A DNA stretch of 64,000 nt from Limnephilus marmoratus (Eukaryota; Arthropoda; Insecta; Trichoptera; Limnephilidae). Below the pieces are notes generated by a model. It was not told where the DNA came from. It ran no database searches and saw only the letters and a list, made by a program, of their open reading frames with translations. Where the stretch lies: the NCBI GenBank assembly GCA_917880885.1, contig OU862908.1:13007501-13071500 (forward strand), read 5' to 3'. Below are positions 32,385-43,945 of the stretch, in pieces. The position numbers and the translations under genes are program-made. Numbering within the stretch: the first letter of the stretch is position 1; every line of letters begins with the position of its first letter.

Positions 32385-32700
32385 GCAAAAATCCTTAAAT
32401 GTACCAGATTGTTAAAAGTAACAAATTTAATACCCATTGCTCTGTAACTACTTTCATAGTATCTACTTACTTCTTTATACATATATGTAATTGCTGTGTA
32501 CCTTTTATTTTATTTTTTTCCTGAAAAATAACAAACTAATGTAAAAATCCTTAAATGTTTCACATTGTTAACAGTAACAAACTTAATAGCCACTGCTCTG
32601 TAACTACATTCATGATAACTACATTCATAGTACCTACTTACTTATTTACATATGTAATTACTGTGTACCTTTTCTTTTTTTTCTCTTTTTCATAATAATA
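32385..32700 (+). repeat. Diverged tandem duplication, ~150 bp unit
   Basis: The sequence AAAAATCCTTAAATGT, then AGTAACAAA, CTGCTCTGTAACTAC, TTCATAGTA and TGCTGTGTACCTTTT occurs twice in direct order (near 32389-32515 and 32543-32670). The second unit has an extra TGATAACTACATTCA. No function is suggested. Confidence 0.65.
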
Positions 32701-33474
32701 ACAAACATACGTACATTTATGATAGCAAAAAAATTTTAATTAAAAAAAAAAATAATAAAAATAATTAATTACAAGAAAATTACCTACTTTTATATTAATC
32801 GTTAAAAATGTTTTACACCACTGCAATACCGGTATGCTTCAAGTATATTTGGAATCACATTTTGTGTGATATTGTGACAATAATTATTGAATATAATGTA
32901 GCGTGAGCCCAAATACGAATCCGCTGGTTGAACTCCTTTGTAAACAATTACTTGAATATTATTACCTACTTATGTTAAGCCTACTTACATCTTTCTAGCT
33001 CTGTTTATCATTTTATGTACTATATACTTATGATACTGCATACTTGTTATAATGCTCCTGTACAATTTATTTTATATGTAAAAGCCATCAAGGCGTAAAC
33101 CAACAAATAAATAAATAAATTCTACCGCGTGTGAATTACACAGTCTGATTTTTTTTCACTAAGAAAAATTTATTGAACTTTAAAAAAGGTATTGTTTTTT
33201 AATTTTAAGATAGTTCAAAAGAAAAAAAATACATAAAGAAATAATGAGATGCGTGTGAAAGTAGTCTACGGACCTTCAGCAGTTTTGAGATAAGGTTTTA
33301 ATGAACACATAACATTAATCAGTGAAGTTAGAAGGAAATATTTTAAGATATAAAACTACCCCTTTCGTAATAATTTTCATCCTCAGATAACGAATGATTG
33401 TTTTCAGTTACACTTCAGAAAGAAATAGCGGACAGGTACCGATAACGCACGTTATAATTATCTAGATAGCGGCA
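32701..33474. other. Unassigned, possible LINE 3' tail at 33040-33120
   Basis: GGCGTAAACCAACAAATAAA followed by repeated AAAT resembles the end of a non-LTR element. No coding part remains. Confidence 0.35.
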
Positions 33475-33690
33475 TCTCTGAGTTTTTGAAACTCGGTGAA
33501 ACGGAAACGACACTAAAAAGAGACAAACACATACATCTATAGGATTTAGCATGCGAGAGAATGAGATAGAATGTTACCTTACCGCATTGGTCGCTTTGAT
33601 TATGAGCTCACTTTTCAAGGCTCCTATTGATTGAGGTTGTGTGGGTGAAGGTTGTACTTCTACCGCGTGTGAACTGCACTCGATTTTTTA
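33475..33690 (+). repeat. Dispersed repeat F, copy 3
   Basis: Matches the family at GAAACTCGGTGAAACGG, CGACACTAAAAAGAGACAAA, CATCTATAGGATTTAG, GCGAGAGAATGAGATAG and the end ACCGCGTGTGAACTGCAC. The middle part differs from copy 2, which suggests subfamilies. Confidence 0.65.
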
Positions 33691-34599
33691 TATAGTAACC
33701 CTATTCAAACAACATTATAATACTGATCATTAATACTTTCCGTGAATTTTCACGGGGCTGTCGAAACGTGATTTATAAAAATGTCACAACACGATCCGGG
33801 TCTTAGTCGCAATTTAATCAAAGTTTTTTTGCAAATTTATTTTTGATCTCAGCCGAGAAGGAGTGAAGCCTGCTCTTCATGCAAATTGATGTTTTTATTT
33901 TCGTCTCGCCCGGAGTGAGAGGTGAGGCGCTGTGCCGTGGGAGGTATCCCCATCCTCTGAAGGTGGGAGGGGATAGGAATCATATTAGAGTATGTAATCT
34001 CCTCCGCGGGGCTCCGGTGATTGATGATTTGCCACTCCATTATAGACCCCTTTTCAGTCACTGTATAGTTAGTACTCCCGCCAAAACCAACGCCACAAAA
34101 TTGAATCGATAGGTGTTTTCTTAGGTATTTTTTATCCTCCTTTCTCGGGTAAGTAAGCTTCTCGAATATCAGAACCATAAACCATTTCCTTGCTTTGGAT
34201 ATTCAATTTCTTGAAAGTCATTTTGCAATATATAAATACCGAGAATTTGTTGCGAGGCATTCAACATATGAGATTAGATTTTTCTTCACTTTTCGATATG
34301 AAAATATTTAATTTTTTTTTTTTCATTCATATCATATATAAAGGACTGCAAAACGTAGAGTTAAATCCTGCAGCAGCACAGAAATACTCTGCCATGCTTT
34401 TTGATTCATAATTATAACCAGCGAAGAATAAAATGGCTTGAATGCGATATAAGCCATTCCATTTCCTAGTTAGACAGGCAAAGCTTCCTAATATGTTATT
34501 TGTACTTTATTTTGTATCTATCTATAGTAAATAAATAAATTTAATGTCCTTAAAAACCTAATTGTTAATACACAAGAAATAGTTAGGATTAACGGATAA
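33691..34599. other. Unassigned sequence
   Basis: Overlapping opposite frames at 33849-34178 (-, 109 codons) and 33879-34112 (+) come from a less AT-rich patch, 33900-34060. Neither has a recognisable motif. Confidence 0.4.
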
Positions 34600-35050
34600 T
34601 TTGGGAGGCGGTATGGGTACCGCCGAGCGCTGCTCCGGGAATCATTTAACAACAACAACAACACCCCTGCCATAGGTCATCCCAAGTTTGGTGACTTAGC
34701 TGGGGGGTTTGGTTTCACAGGGTGAGTTTTGTCCAGGTCTTGGCGGTGAATGCGTCTGACCACCAGCTGCATGGCAGGCCGCATCGGGAGAGAATGGTTG
34801 AAGGAGTCCCTTTGACTTCTTCATCCGTACTCTCTTGGAACATCGCTTTGCACCGCAGTGGGAGCGATGGATTCATACGCCCATCATTCCTGGAAACACT
34901 GCCCCCCAAATTCCTATCCATTACTAAAACCCTTTTCCTTCCAAGAACTTTCTTTCCTAAAAAGACCCTCCACTCAGAATCCCTAAAGATGACACAGGCC
35001 CTGAGGGGAATTAATTTCCTAAGGGCCTCCTGTGTGGAGCTAATGTAAAA
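34600..35050 (+). mobile_element. SINE C, copy 1
   Basis: About 450 bp beginning GGGAGGCGGTATGGGTACCG, with TTGGCGGTGAATGCGTCTGA, GATTCATACGCCCATC, AAAAAGACCCTCCACTC, then the hairpin tail GGCCCTGAGGGG...CTAAGGGCC, TGTGTGGAGCTAATGT and poly-A. The final 120 bp or so is the same as the 3' end of the LINE at 23066-23592, a classic way for a SINE to borrow LINE machinery. Frames on both strands here (34715-35239, 34722-35048) are not genes. Confidence 0.8.
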
Positions 35051-35454
35051 AAAATAATAATAATCAGCGGATTCCCCAGTTAATATTTTATGTTGCATTA
35101 TTAAATACTGTATTTGTCTGTATTTTCTCCTAAATAAATAAAATAAACCAATCACATCTTCAAACCGTTCACCTAAAAAAGCAGAAACTGTCGAATGGTG
35201 AGATATGGCGTTATGAGATTTGTACATATTTTCTGCCAAATATTACTGATCTACGCATATATTTTTCACTTGCAGCGACATTTCCACCGTGAGCCTTGAA
35301 GTTTTGAAATATCAATTTCAAACTAAAGAGACCTAACATACGAGAAAAACGTCACATTTTTCACATCATACAAAAACATCAATGAAAAAGTCTCTCCAAA
35401 ACCTGGTTATCAAAATCAGGGGAACCTAGGTGGTAAAGCTAGTGAAATATTATA
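35051..35454. other. Unassigned sequence
   Basis: AT-rich, no feature recognised. Confidence 0.4.
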
Positions 35455-36125
35455 TCATCATCATCATCATCACTATTGGCTCTACAACCCCTGGTGGGTC
35501 TTGGCCTCCTCAAGAATCTTCCTCTACTCATCTCGGTTTTGTGCCAGCTCTCTCCAGTTTAGAAGCTCCAAGATTGATATGTCTTTGAGGACGTTGCCGC
35601 TCCATCTTAGTCTTGGTCTTCCCAGGCTCCTTCGCCCTATTGGTCTTGAGTTCAGCAGGGACTTTGATGCTCGGTCATTCTCTCCACATGACCCAGCCAC
35701 CGAAGTCTTCCCAGTTTTCTAAATTTTGCGACGTTTAGCTCCTTAAACAAAGTATAGAGCTCTTTTTTATAACGTCTGCGCTAAAATCCATTTTCTAGAA
35801 CCCGTCCGAAAATGCGCCTCAAAATTTTTCTTTCAAAAACGTCCAGTGCTCGCTCATTCCTCTTAGTTAGTACCCAAGTGTCAGCTGCGTACGTAAGTAC
35901 TGGTCTGATAAGTGTTTTGTACACTAATATCTTCGTGTTTCTGGACAGCAGTCAGGATTTTAATTGGTTTTGTAGGCGGAAATAACAGCGATTTACGTTC
36001 ACTATGCGCTTCTGGATCTCCTCTGTGGTATTATTGTCGTTTGATATCAGGGAGCCTAGGTATGTGAATCTTGGTACCGTTTCAAAATTTTGGTTTCCAA
36101 ATGAGAGAGTTGGGATTTGTTGGGT
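35455..36125 (-). pseudogene. RTE-like LINE, 3' end (copy 2)
   Basis: On the minus strand it repeats and extends the 16830-17275 copy. Upstream of the shared LTKRNER...FERKILR region it adds a stretch reading like VYKTLIRPVLTYAADTW, the junction after the reverse transcriptase domain. Single-base changes break the frame (for example before the GRPRLRW region). The end is again a TGATGATGA run. The open frame at 35501-35722 on the plus strand is antisense to it. Confidence 0.8.
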
Positions 36126-36624
36126 AATAAAATATTATATAATGTACCTAAACAATAAAAAATGAAAAAAAATGAGGTATTGTCTGTAAATTTTAATGGA
36201 AAAGGAAATGGATTACAAAGTCCGGAGAAACATTCATAAATACAAAGTTGTTTAAATTGGTAATTTGGGTTTTTTATTTGTATTATAGACATAAATATTA
36301 TAACGATAGAACTCTCACGAGAAATTATAACAGAGGAAATAAACGCAACAGTACCAGAAACATCCAGCAACTACAGTACCAGAGTAAGATCAGAGTGAGC
36401 ATGCAAGATGGTGAAAAGGATTACCTGGGGTCTGCTAACAATGGCTAGGCTCCTGAAATGAAAAAAAGAGAAGACAGAGTTATGTGAAGAAGTAGTAAAA
36501 GAAATTGTGAAAGAAACACAAAAGACATTCACAGTAATGGTAGATAGAAAGTTGATGAAATGAAGTGTGCAAGGTGAATTATTTAAATCCACCTTTAAAG
36601 TAAATTTATTCCTAAAAGGAAACC
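36126..36624. other. Unassigned, possibly decayed coding
   Basis: The plus strand is purine-rich with several interrupted frames (for example around 36300-36560, with Glu/Lys-rich stretches). I do not recognise a family. Confidence 0.3.
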
Positions 36625-37470
36625 GGGCGGCGTTTTGTCCATACAAACGTATTCTTCAATTTACTCTCCGGATTTTAACTTTAGTGCAAATATTTTTTAA
36701 TATAATGTACATATCGACCACTAGCGTGACACGTTTTGCTTTTTTTGATAAGTTACTTTTTATATGAGTGTAGCAGCCAGCCTCTGCTACGATTAAAAAT
36801 GTTTGAATGCAGAAACATCGATATTGAACCGCAGTTAACCTTGACAGTTAAACGACTTTCTTTTGTTTTTTTTCTAAGTGCTGATAGTTGTGTAAATCTT
36901 TATCAATGTAGAACTATTAGGTGGCGTGTTGGAATATCTTTATTGAGTTCTACTAAAATGTAATTTGCAAATAAATTCAGGTATGGATAACGAAAAAGAT
37001 TTACACAACTACCGGCACTTAGAAAAAACAAAAAGAATGTCGTTCAACTGTCAAGGTTAACTGCGGTTCAATATCGATGTTTCTGCATTCAAACATTTTA
37101 ATATGGTTAAACATTTTAATCGTAGCAGAGGCTGGCTGCTACAGGAGTAAGAACCCTCCAAAAATTGTTAAACGTGCCTGGTTTGAACGCCGATAACAGA
37201 CGTTCAGTTTACAAACTAGACTACAATGTATTTTTTTTAAAAGCAAAATGCACAGACATAGAGTATTTTCTTCTAATACAGTTAGTAAAAACAATCTTAG
37301 AGATCGGTCCAGTTTTGGAGGAGAAAAATGGCGAATAAAAAAGCCCGATTTTGATGATTTTATTTAGGCATGTAGTGCAGTTCTCTCTTTCGCTCAGTAT
37401 TTGGAAGAGTAAGAGCGATAGTGAGAACAACATTGATAAAATACCTATTGTTCAATTTTCTCGGCGACCG
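36625..37470 (+). repeat. Dispersed repeat D, copy 2, interrupted
   Basis: Matches copy 1 (27895-28370) on both sides of a 375 bp insert at 36769-37143: CGGGCGGCGTTTTGTCC and TATCGACCACTAGCGTG on the left; GCCTGGTTTGAACGCCG, AGATCGGTCCAGTTTTGGAG and CTTTCGCTCAG on the right. Confidence 0.75.
36769..37143. mobile_element. MITE with ~160 bp inverted arms inserted in repeat D
   Basis: Starts TGTAGCAGCCAGCCTCTGCT and ends with its complement. Arms continue through AATGCAGAAACATCGATATT, ACCTTGACAGTT and GTTGTGTAAATCTTT. A short extra segment in the right arm repeats AACATTTTAAT. Flanks share GAG (possibly 4 bp with one mismatch) as a target duplication. The empty site is visible in repeat D copy 1. 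Confidence 0.8.
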
Positions 37471-39164
37471 GGTTTCCTCTTAAGTAGTTTTTATTGCAAT
37501 CAGAGTTGACCCGAACCACAGCGAACACAGTACAACATTTCGAAAATTATATCTTCAAATGTGTATAATTCTGATTTGAGATTTTCACAAACAAAAAAAG
37601 TATTTCCGTGATTAATTTTTGGGTTATTATATAAACTGTGTTATTTAGAAGACGCTTTGGATAGTAACTCTAAAATTAATCACTAGCGTATAATACCTTT
37701 CCTACAATTTAAACTGTTTCTCAGTGATGTTTGACAAGGTCACATCAGATCTGTTGGATGTGTAAACACATGCAATGATATGCATCAAAACAAACAATCC
37801 CAAATGTGTGTTGTTTAGGTCAACTCAAGTAAAATTCTCGTAAAATATTAATGAATTTTTAAAATAGTAAAAATATGGTATAAAAAAATTAATACGAACA
37901 TTCAGCGATAAAAATGTAAAATATATTGTTAAAATTAAATAATTAAAATTATATGGATAAATACTAGATAAACGTATGCGTAAAAAAATAAAGACGCTGT
38001 TGCAAAAAAGACAGCAAAACAGTAATTTATTTACAGAGTTCGAAAATATAGTAATTAACATTTTAATTAATTCTAAAATATTTTAATTCATTCTCATTCT
38101 GGTGTGAAAGTATGTCAGTAATATTTAGTTTTATATTGGCATTAAAAAAGAATTGTAATGTTTTGAATAAACTTTTCAGAATCCATAAGCGCTGACCACG
38201 GAAACTGCAAAGCTGTCGGAAACGTTGACCTTATGAGCTCGGAGGCAGAGGTAAACACCGGTTCAACATCACAAAAGTCAACCAATGTTTCGCATGCGAT
38301 ATGTCTAACGTCGTAAGATTTAGCAAGCTCTTCCAAAACATACCCCCCCCCCCCACCTCCCTTTTATCACCTTTCGGTTTCAACCAACTCGTAATATTAT
38401 GCATTAATTTTGGTGTCTCTGGTTTCACTGACTCTAAATTATCTCGAATTCATTAAAAAAAATTCCATTTCCGAATGTGAAATTCCACTTTTTGGAATGC
38501 TAATAATTTCGTGCACGTTCTCTTTCCCTGACGTCGGGACTTAATTTTTTTCAGATAAAATCTGCTATTTAACGAAATGCTTGCATACACGAACGACTTA
38601 AAAACTCAGCAGCTATTTAGTTCAGTAACTGCATACATAGAGGTCTATAAAAGGGATGAAGTTTTAATATTGACGTTTACTTATGTTTATACAGGGAAGG
38701 AACAACTACTGCGAGTAAACCTCTGAAAGCGGCTTAGTCCGGGTTACAGGTTCAGCAGAACAGGTGTTATATCGGCCTGCGAGGAGGGCTGCACCCGAAA
38801 CCTACCCGCAACTTACCTAGAACCTACCCGGAACCAGGCCCGGGACCCGGGACATCATCACCACCGCGCGCAGTGCACACTACAGCCCTGGGTTTAATGC
38901 GGGGCCAGACGGTAAATAATATTCAAAGCTGCAGATGCATTGTGCGCCCTCAAGCTGTTTATTTAGCGCAGGTAAAAATTAAACCATGCCTGGATTTTAA
39001 TAAAATTTAATTTATTTAGGATGTGTGCTCTTATCGTCAAAACTTACGTTTTAAGTACTCTATATGAGCGTTAGGATAGTATAGCAGAATATCTTTTATG
39101 GGAATTAGGTATTCCGAAATACCTATTTTTTTAATTCGATTTTTATTATTACCTTTTTTTTTAA
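37471..39164. other. Unassigned; CpG-rich patch at 38700-38900
   Basis: Mostly AT-rich. At 38142-38428 two overlapping minus-strand frames, broken by a poly-C run, might be relics of one coding piece; no family recognised. The patch at 38700-38900 is locally GC-rich (CCCGGGACCCGGG, CCGCGCGCAG) with no repeat partner in the window. Confidence 0.35.
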
Positions 39165-39222
39165 GAATATCACAAAAGCCCCAGCTGCTCCCGTCTGGAG
39201 CCAGATAGGGCATCCCCAATTG
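39165..39222 (-). mobile_element. SINE A, short 3' fragment
   Basis: CAGCTGCTCCCGTCTGGAGC and GGCATCCCCAATT match the inverted 3' end of SINE A. It is cut off by a MITE fragment that follows directly. Confidence 0.6.
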
Positions 39223-39311
39223 CAACCCGCCGCTCATTTGTACCGAGCGTGACATTTTGAAGACCCCCCCCCTCCCCTAAACGTGTTACGTAGTATGGGT
39301 ACGTTCGCTAA
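39223..39311. mobile_element. C-rich MITE, right-hand fragment
   Basis: GCTCATTTGTACCGAGCGTG through GTAGTATGGGTACGTTCGCT matches the right half of 30227-30384. The left half is missing, replaced by the SINE A fragment. Confidence 0.7.
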
Positions 39312-40189
39312 GTAATATGAGCCCCTACGATTGAAAATAAATAATCACTAATATTGGTTTCACTGTTAAAATTGCAGACTGTTTTCAAAGATTTAAAGTT
39401 GTTCTTTAATGACATCTTAAAGAGCTTCAAAATTTTACATAGTGTATGTACACACTGCAGTGCTCGCGTAGTTGTTCCCAAAAAAAAATGTCAAAGGAAA
39501 CGAAGGTACGCAACGGAGAGATGTCGCTATACGGTGACCAGACAACTCAGCGAAAATCTTCAGAAAAATCATTAAAAGTGATGATAAAAAAATATTAAAA
39601 ATTGGTTAAATAGGTTACGTTAGGTTAGGATTAAGGGCTATTTTTAAATTATTTTTTTCATAGCTTTAATGACTTTTCAAAGAGGTGTTGAGATGACTTG
39701 ATTCTAATTTGGCATGGAATCTCCCTGTACTAACCTTGAAGTATGGCGGTGAGGTTTGGTATTGTCACAGGAAGGAAGACAGTAATCCGCGTAGGTACAG
39801 TATTATTAAGATGTATGTCAGTATGATTGAGATGCATGTAATTATAATAAATGATAAAACTTTAAAACTATTGAAAAATACAGCAATTGGATGTACAATA
39901 TTATCTAAATTGGTAGTGCATAAATAGGTTTTATGTAAATACGACATTATTACAGTTTGTTTTTTTTTTTATATTTCTATTTTTGAAACTGTCAATTCGT
40001 GATGGAATTCTATTATATTCCCTCCCCCCCTCCCCACTCACCCACCCCCCTCGATACCCGTTACATTCATTTTTCAAACAGCTCGCGTGCCACCTATTAA
40101 AACGTAACAATCAATCACACGCAGTAAATTTTAACTATTAAAGGGATCTCCATAGTGACCTAAACAAATAACAAAATGACAGCGCACGT
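39312..40189. other. Unassigned sequence
   Basis: Includes a TTAGG-like trimer at 39610-39632 and a C-rich stretch at 40022-40052. Short frames show no motif. Confidence 0.4.
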
Positions 40190-40410
40190 CAAACAATTAC
40201 TTAGCAACGCTTTGCTTTTCGTCTGGACAATAAACGTAAAATAAATAATTTCATAACGCCAGAGCTTACCAATGTATGTAGCCTATAGTACTCGCAAATA
40301 ATGTAGGTTTCTATTATTGAAAGAATTTTTAAAATCTATTCTGTAGATTTGGCGTGAAAGAGTAACAAACATACATCCATACAAACTTTCGCATTTATAA
40401 TATTAAATAC
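40190..40410 (-). repeat. Dispersed repeat T, copy 3
   Basis: Inverted match to 17575-17734 (GGCGTGAAAGAGTAACAAAC, ACGCCAGAGCTTACC). It runs on into CATACAAACTTTCGCATTTA and TAATATTA, a common 3' end of RTE-type retrotransposons. Confidence 0.5.
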
Positions 40411-40940
40411 AAAATACAATATATACTTACATACCCATACACGGTGTACGAAAACTTGTAAGCGGGAAACAGGTGATATAACATTTCAAGCCGACTTAGT
40501 GGTATAACTTTTTGGTTTGAGCTTTCATTTTCAAATAAATCGAGGCGGAGATGGAATTTTTTATCAAATTTTAAAAAAATCGGTCGTTAGTGGGTTAGAA
40601 TCAGCTGTTTAATATCTTTTAAAGTGCGTCCAAACAAAAGACTCAAGACATAGACAAAAAAAGAGAAGTTTTTTTCCCCCCAAAAAATTGAAAAAGTATA
40701 AAAAAAATTAAATGATCAGAAATAAAAAAAAAAGTTGGTTTTGGGTTCCATGTGATGTTGATTAACAAGTTTTCCGCTTGTACTGTGAGTTTCCGAACAC
40801 TGTGTATAATTTTAATAATATGATATCAAACATTACATAATAAAGAAAAAAATCAAGAATTTTTGTTTAAAATAAAACGACAACTTTGTAAACACTACTT
40901 TTATTATTACACATTATGCCGACCGGGTTTTGCTACAACC
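40411..40940. other. Unassigned sequence
   Basis: AT-rich with A-runs, no feature recognised. Confidence 0.4.
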
Positions 40941-40945
40941 GTAGC

Positions 40946-40979
40946 TTTTTTAGGGCAGTATATTATACTGCCCTAAAAA
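40946..40979. repeat. Near-perfect 34-base hairpin
   Basis: TTTTTAGGGCAGTATA pairs with TATACTGCCCTAAAAA with almost no loop. A related ACTGCCCTAAATAACTCTAC lies just downstream. The T-run/A-run ends are like a palindromic terminal remnant of an element; no partner seen. Confidence 0.6.
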
Positions 40980-42794
40980 ACTAAATAACTCTACTGCCCT
41001 AAATAACTCTACTAAAATTAAGTGTGTTATAGATAATATATGATTTAAAACAAAATGGGCTGGACTCCTCAAGTGAAGGAGGAAGAAGGCTTAAGTGTAG
41101 ATGGAGAATTGGGACGGGAAAGGCAATGTTCTTTGTCAATAGGGAACAATCTTAGTATTAGACTTTTATTTAAATTTATTTGATTATTAATTACCTTATT
41201 ATTAATGTTTTTGGCCTTCCTTAGTTCTAGTGCCTCTAAGTTATCCAACCTGATACCTACCGTGTTTTTATGAATTATAGTGATGCCTGTGTAGTATAGA
41301 AATAAAAATTGGTGTTTACAAAGTTATTGTTTTATTTTAAATTATAATGTCACATCTGCTTCATACGAACAAAAAAAAAATGGGTTTATGGAAAATAAAA
41401 GTTATTTGAAGGATATCTGCCAATAGAGAACTCCAGTCCAATTTTTTTAAATAATGACCTTCTTACTTAAATAACTGCATTTTTATTTTTAGGGTTAGTT
41501 TTAATAGTTAAAATAATTGTCAAAATTTTTCAAGATCCCTCGAAAACCACCGTATGTATGGTGAATCATGTGACGTCATCACTCTTGAAAACTTAGTATA
41601 GGATCGGGCAATCAGCTGATCAACTACCGCCATTTTGAATTCCGATGTTCGAAGTGTTCTCCCTAGAAGAAGCATTACTATTTTTTTTGTGCAGTAGTTT
41701 TTGAATATTTTCAATAATAGAGATAAACTAGTAAGAGATACCTTTATTTTTGAAACATTATTTAGGCCTAAATAATGTTTCAATAAACACATCAACTAAA
41801 TCTCTATAAACAGTATGTAAATAAACGAATAAATTAATACGATGGCTTGTGTCATATCATACATTCCCATACAATGACTTTACAGTGATGTCACGACACG
41901 TCGAACAGTGACGTCACCACTAAAATTTCAATAATGCCAACTTGACGGCGTATTTTTACGACCCGATGTAAAATGGGCTTTTTAATAATTTTTTAAAAAC
42001 TCTGCGTTTAATATTATTAAATAAAACGTACATATTCAGAATCAGCGTTTATTGGTCTATATTATGAACATGTTTTTTTAAAGCCATAATATTTTTCACT
42101 GGAGTTCCTTATTAAATATAAAAAAGAGATATTTTAACTTCCCCTAAATGTGAAAAAAATTGGCAGTACCTAGGTTTGAAAGTACGTTCCAGTTTTCAAC
42201 CAAAATTAAAGTTTCTTTCTTTAGAGGAAAATTAAACCTAAAAATATTTTAAATTATTATTGCAAGCAAAGCTTTCCTTTGAACATTATACTCAAATCGG
42301 TGCAGACTATAATACACTCCAACGTAGACTCCGTCCACTGTTCGCTGTGCACCGCTACGGTCCTGTAGTTTACTAAGTCCCGACGTAGTCAGTTTAAATA
42401 ACTAATATTTACTATGAAGCCCGTCTACGTAGCACACCTGGGCACCGGGAAGATTTACTACCTGCACCAGACGGAAACTGAGATACGAGTATCATCGCAC
42501 TGCTAAACTTTTACACTTTTTTTAGTATTGCTTTCGATGGACTTTTTGAAGCATTGAATATACAACTTTTTCCTTCGGTTTTATGATTAAATAGCGCAGA
42601 CGTGCAACGAAATAAGAATTCCAAAAAAGGACGAAGCCAGTAAATAAAATAGTTTATTCCACAAAGGGATGAAATACGATAATACGCTGCCGGAAACCAT
42701 AAAAACTACAATAATCAATAAATTCAAGATAGATGGTAAGAAACCAAACTTAGAAAAATAAATTTTAATACAATGAACAAAAAAAATAAGCAAA
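40980..42794. other. Unassigned sequence
   Basis: Minus-strand frame 41520-41795 (91 codons) and 42587-42793 have no recognised domain; the second is a hydrophobic AT-rich frame. The patch at 42297-42480 is less AT-rich and looks unique in the window. Confidence 0.4.
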
Positions 42795-43045
42795 TTTATT
42801 TAAATGAAGACAATATTAGCGAAACTCAATCGAAAATCTAAAGACATAAAAATCAGAAAAAGATATTGGCACCTCTGGGACACAAACCCAGGACCTTCTG
42901 CTTACATGGCAACAGTTCTACCAACTGAGTATAAGGTGTCTTTATCCACTTTTAACGGTATCATACTTCGACTAAGAACTACCAACATTATCTTCATTTT
43001 CTTAACGCACATATTATTGGCTGCTATCTTTGGTTTCATGACAGC
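42795..43045 (-). repeat. Repeat B, copy 4
   Basis: GACAATATTAGCGAAACTC, the AGATATTGGCACCTCTGGGA tRNA-like end, AACTACCAACATTATCTTC and ACGCACATATTATTGGCTGC match copy 3 in reverse. The tRNA-like core is damaged (ACACAAACCC in place of the T-arm). Confidence 0.65.
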
Positions 43046-43190
43046 TCATCCTGCGACAATACATCCGGCGACAGTTCATCCTGCGACAGTTCATCCGGCC
43101 GACAGTTCATCCTGCCGACAGTTCATCCTGCCGACAGTTCATCCCGCCGACAATTCATCCGGCGACAATTCATCCTGACAATTCAACCTA
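43046..43190 (+). repeat. GACAGTTCATCC minisatellite, left array
   Basis: About nine units of 13-16 bp built on GACAGTTCATCC plus TGCG, GGC or TGCC. It faces 43390-43535, which carries the same units in reverse, and resembles 54535-54670. The open frames through it (42804-43178) are products of the repeat. Confidence 0.8.
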
Positions 43191-43205
43191 ACCTAACCTA
43201 ACCTA
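43183..43205 (+). repeat. Short CCTAA (TTAGG) tract
   Basis: AACCTAACCTAACCTAACCT is four units of the insect telomere motif in CCTAA orientation, at the inner edge of the minisatellite. Four units can arise by chance or by end repair. Confidence 0.6.
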
Positions 43206-43389
43206 TAAGTATAAGTATGTCGTATTTTGTTATTCACGCATGCTTCTTCGGAGAGTCGAAATTATTGTTTGTAAAAATATTTTTACAGCGGATTTCCACT
43301 CAAGATGCCTTCAGATATAAGTATATCGATTTTGGTTGTACGGCCGTATATCCTCTTTGCATACTTACTTAATAAAAATCTTCTAAATG

Positions 43390-43535
43390 ATCAGGCAGGA
43401 TGAACTGTCGCCGGATGAATTGTCGGCGGGATGAACTGTCGGCAGGATGAACTGTCGGCAGGATGAACTGTCGGCCGGATGAACTGTCGCAGGATGAACT
43501 GTCGCCGGATGAATTGTCGCAGGACGAATTGTTGG
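43390..43535 (-). repeat. Minisatellite, right array (inverted)
   Basis: GGATGAACTGTCGGCA-type units in the opposite sense to 43046-43190. The 200-base spacer between arrays includes ACGGCCGTATATCCTCTTTG, which recurs inverted beside the third array at 54700-54770. Confidence 0.8.
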
Positions 43536-43539
43536 GTCA

Positions 43540-43945
43540 CCGCTATCTTTATATATGATTGCAAGATTCAAACCCGAACTAAATGCTATATAGTGTCTGG
43601 ATAATTTTTTATCCATTTTATTTTTAATATGCGACATCTATTGACTTTTCAGCAAGTCTAGGATGAATATTTATTTTTATTTTTAACTTTACGAGTAAAA
43701 CCTGAAATTATAATACCTATTTAATTAAATGACGACAATATTAGCGAAACTCGATCGAAAATCTGAAGACAGAAAAATCTGAATAAATATTGGCACCTCC
43801 GGGACGTTAGTTCTTAGTCGACTGGTAGTTCTTAGTAGAAGTATGATACAGGAAACACTAGATAAAGACAGCTTAGATCAGTTGGTAGAGCAGTTGCCAT
43901 GTAAGCAGAAGATCCTGGGTTCGTGTCCCGGAGGTGCCAATATCT
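43540..43945. repeat. Repeat B, copy 5, rearranged
   Basis: The first part is in minus orientation (TATA-like region, ACTATATAGC, then the tail TTAGCGAAACTCGATCGAAA). From about 43815 it switches to plus orientation with a tRNA-like core (GATCAGTTGGTAGAGCAG, CCTGGGTTCGTGTCCCGG). Together with copy 4 it frames the inverted minisatellites. Confidence 0.6.

Noticed and set aside
33849..34178. Possible host gene exon (109 codons, minus strand)
   Set aside because: No motif, no convincing splice pattern, and an overlapping opposite frame of similar quality.
34715..35239. 174-codon minus-strand frame
   Set aside because: Antisense to SINE C and its flank, and not conserved in the other SINE C copies.
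35501..35722. 73-codon plus-strand frame
   Set aside because: Antisense to the RTE-like LINE C-terminus.
41520..41795. 91-codon minus-strand frame as a gene
   Set aside because: AT-rich, no recognisable domain, no context; chance length for this composition cannot be excluded.
43046..43535. CRISPR-like array of short repeats
   Set aside because: Units are contiguous, with no unique spacers, and the genome is eukaryotic; it is a minisatellite.
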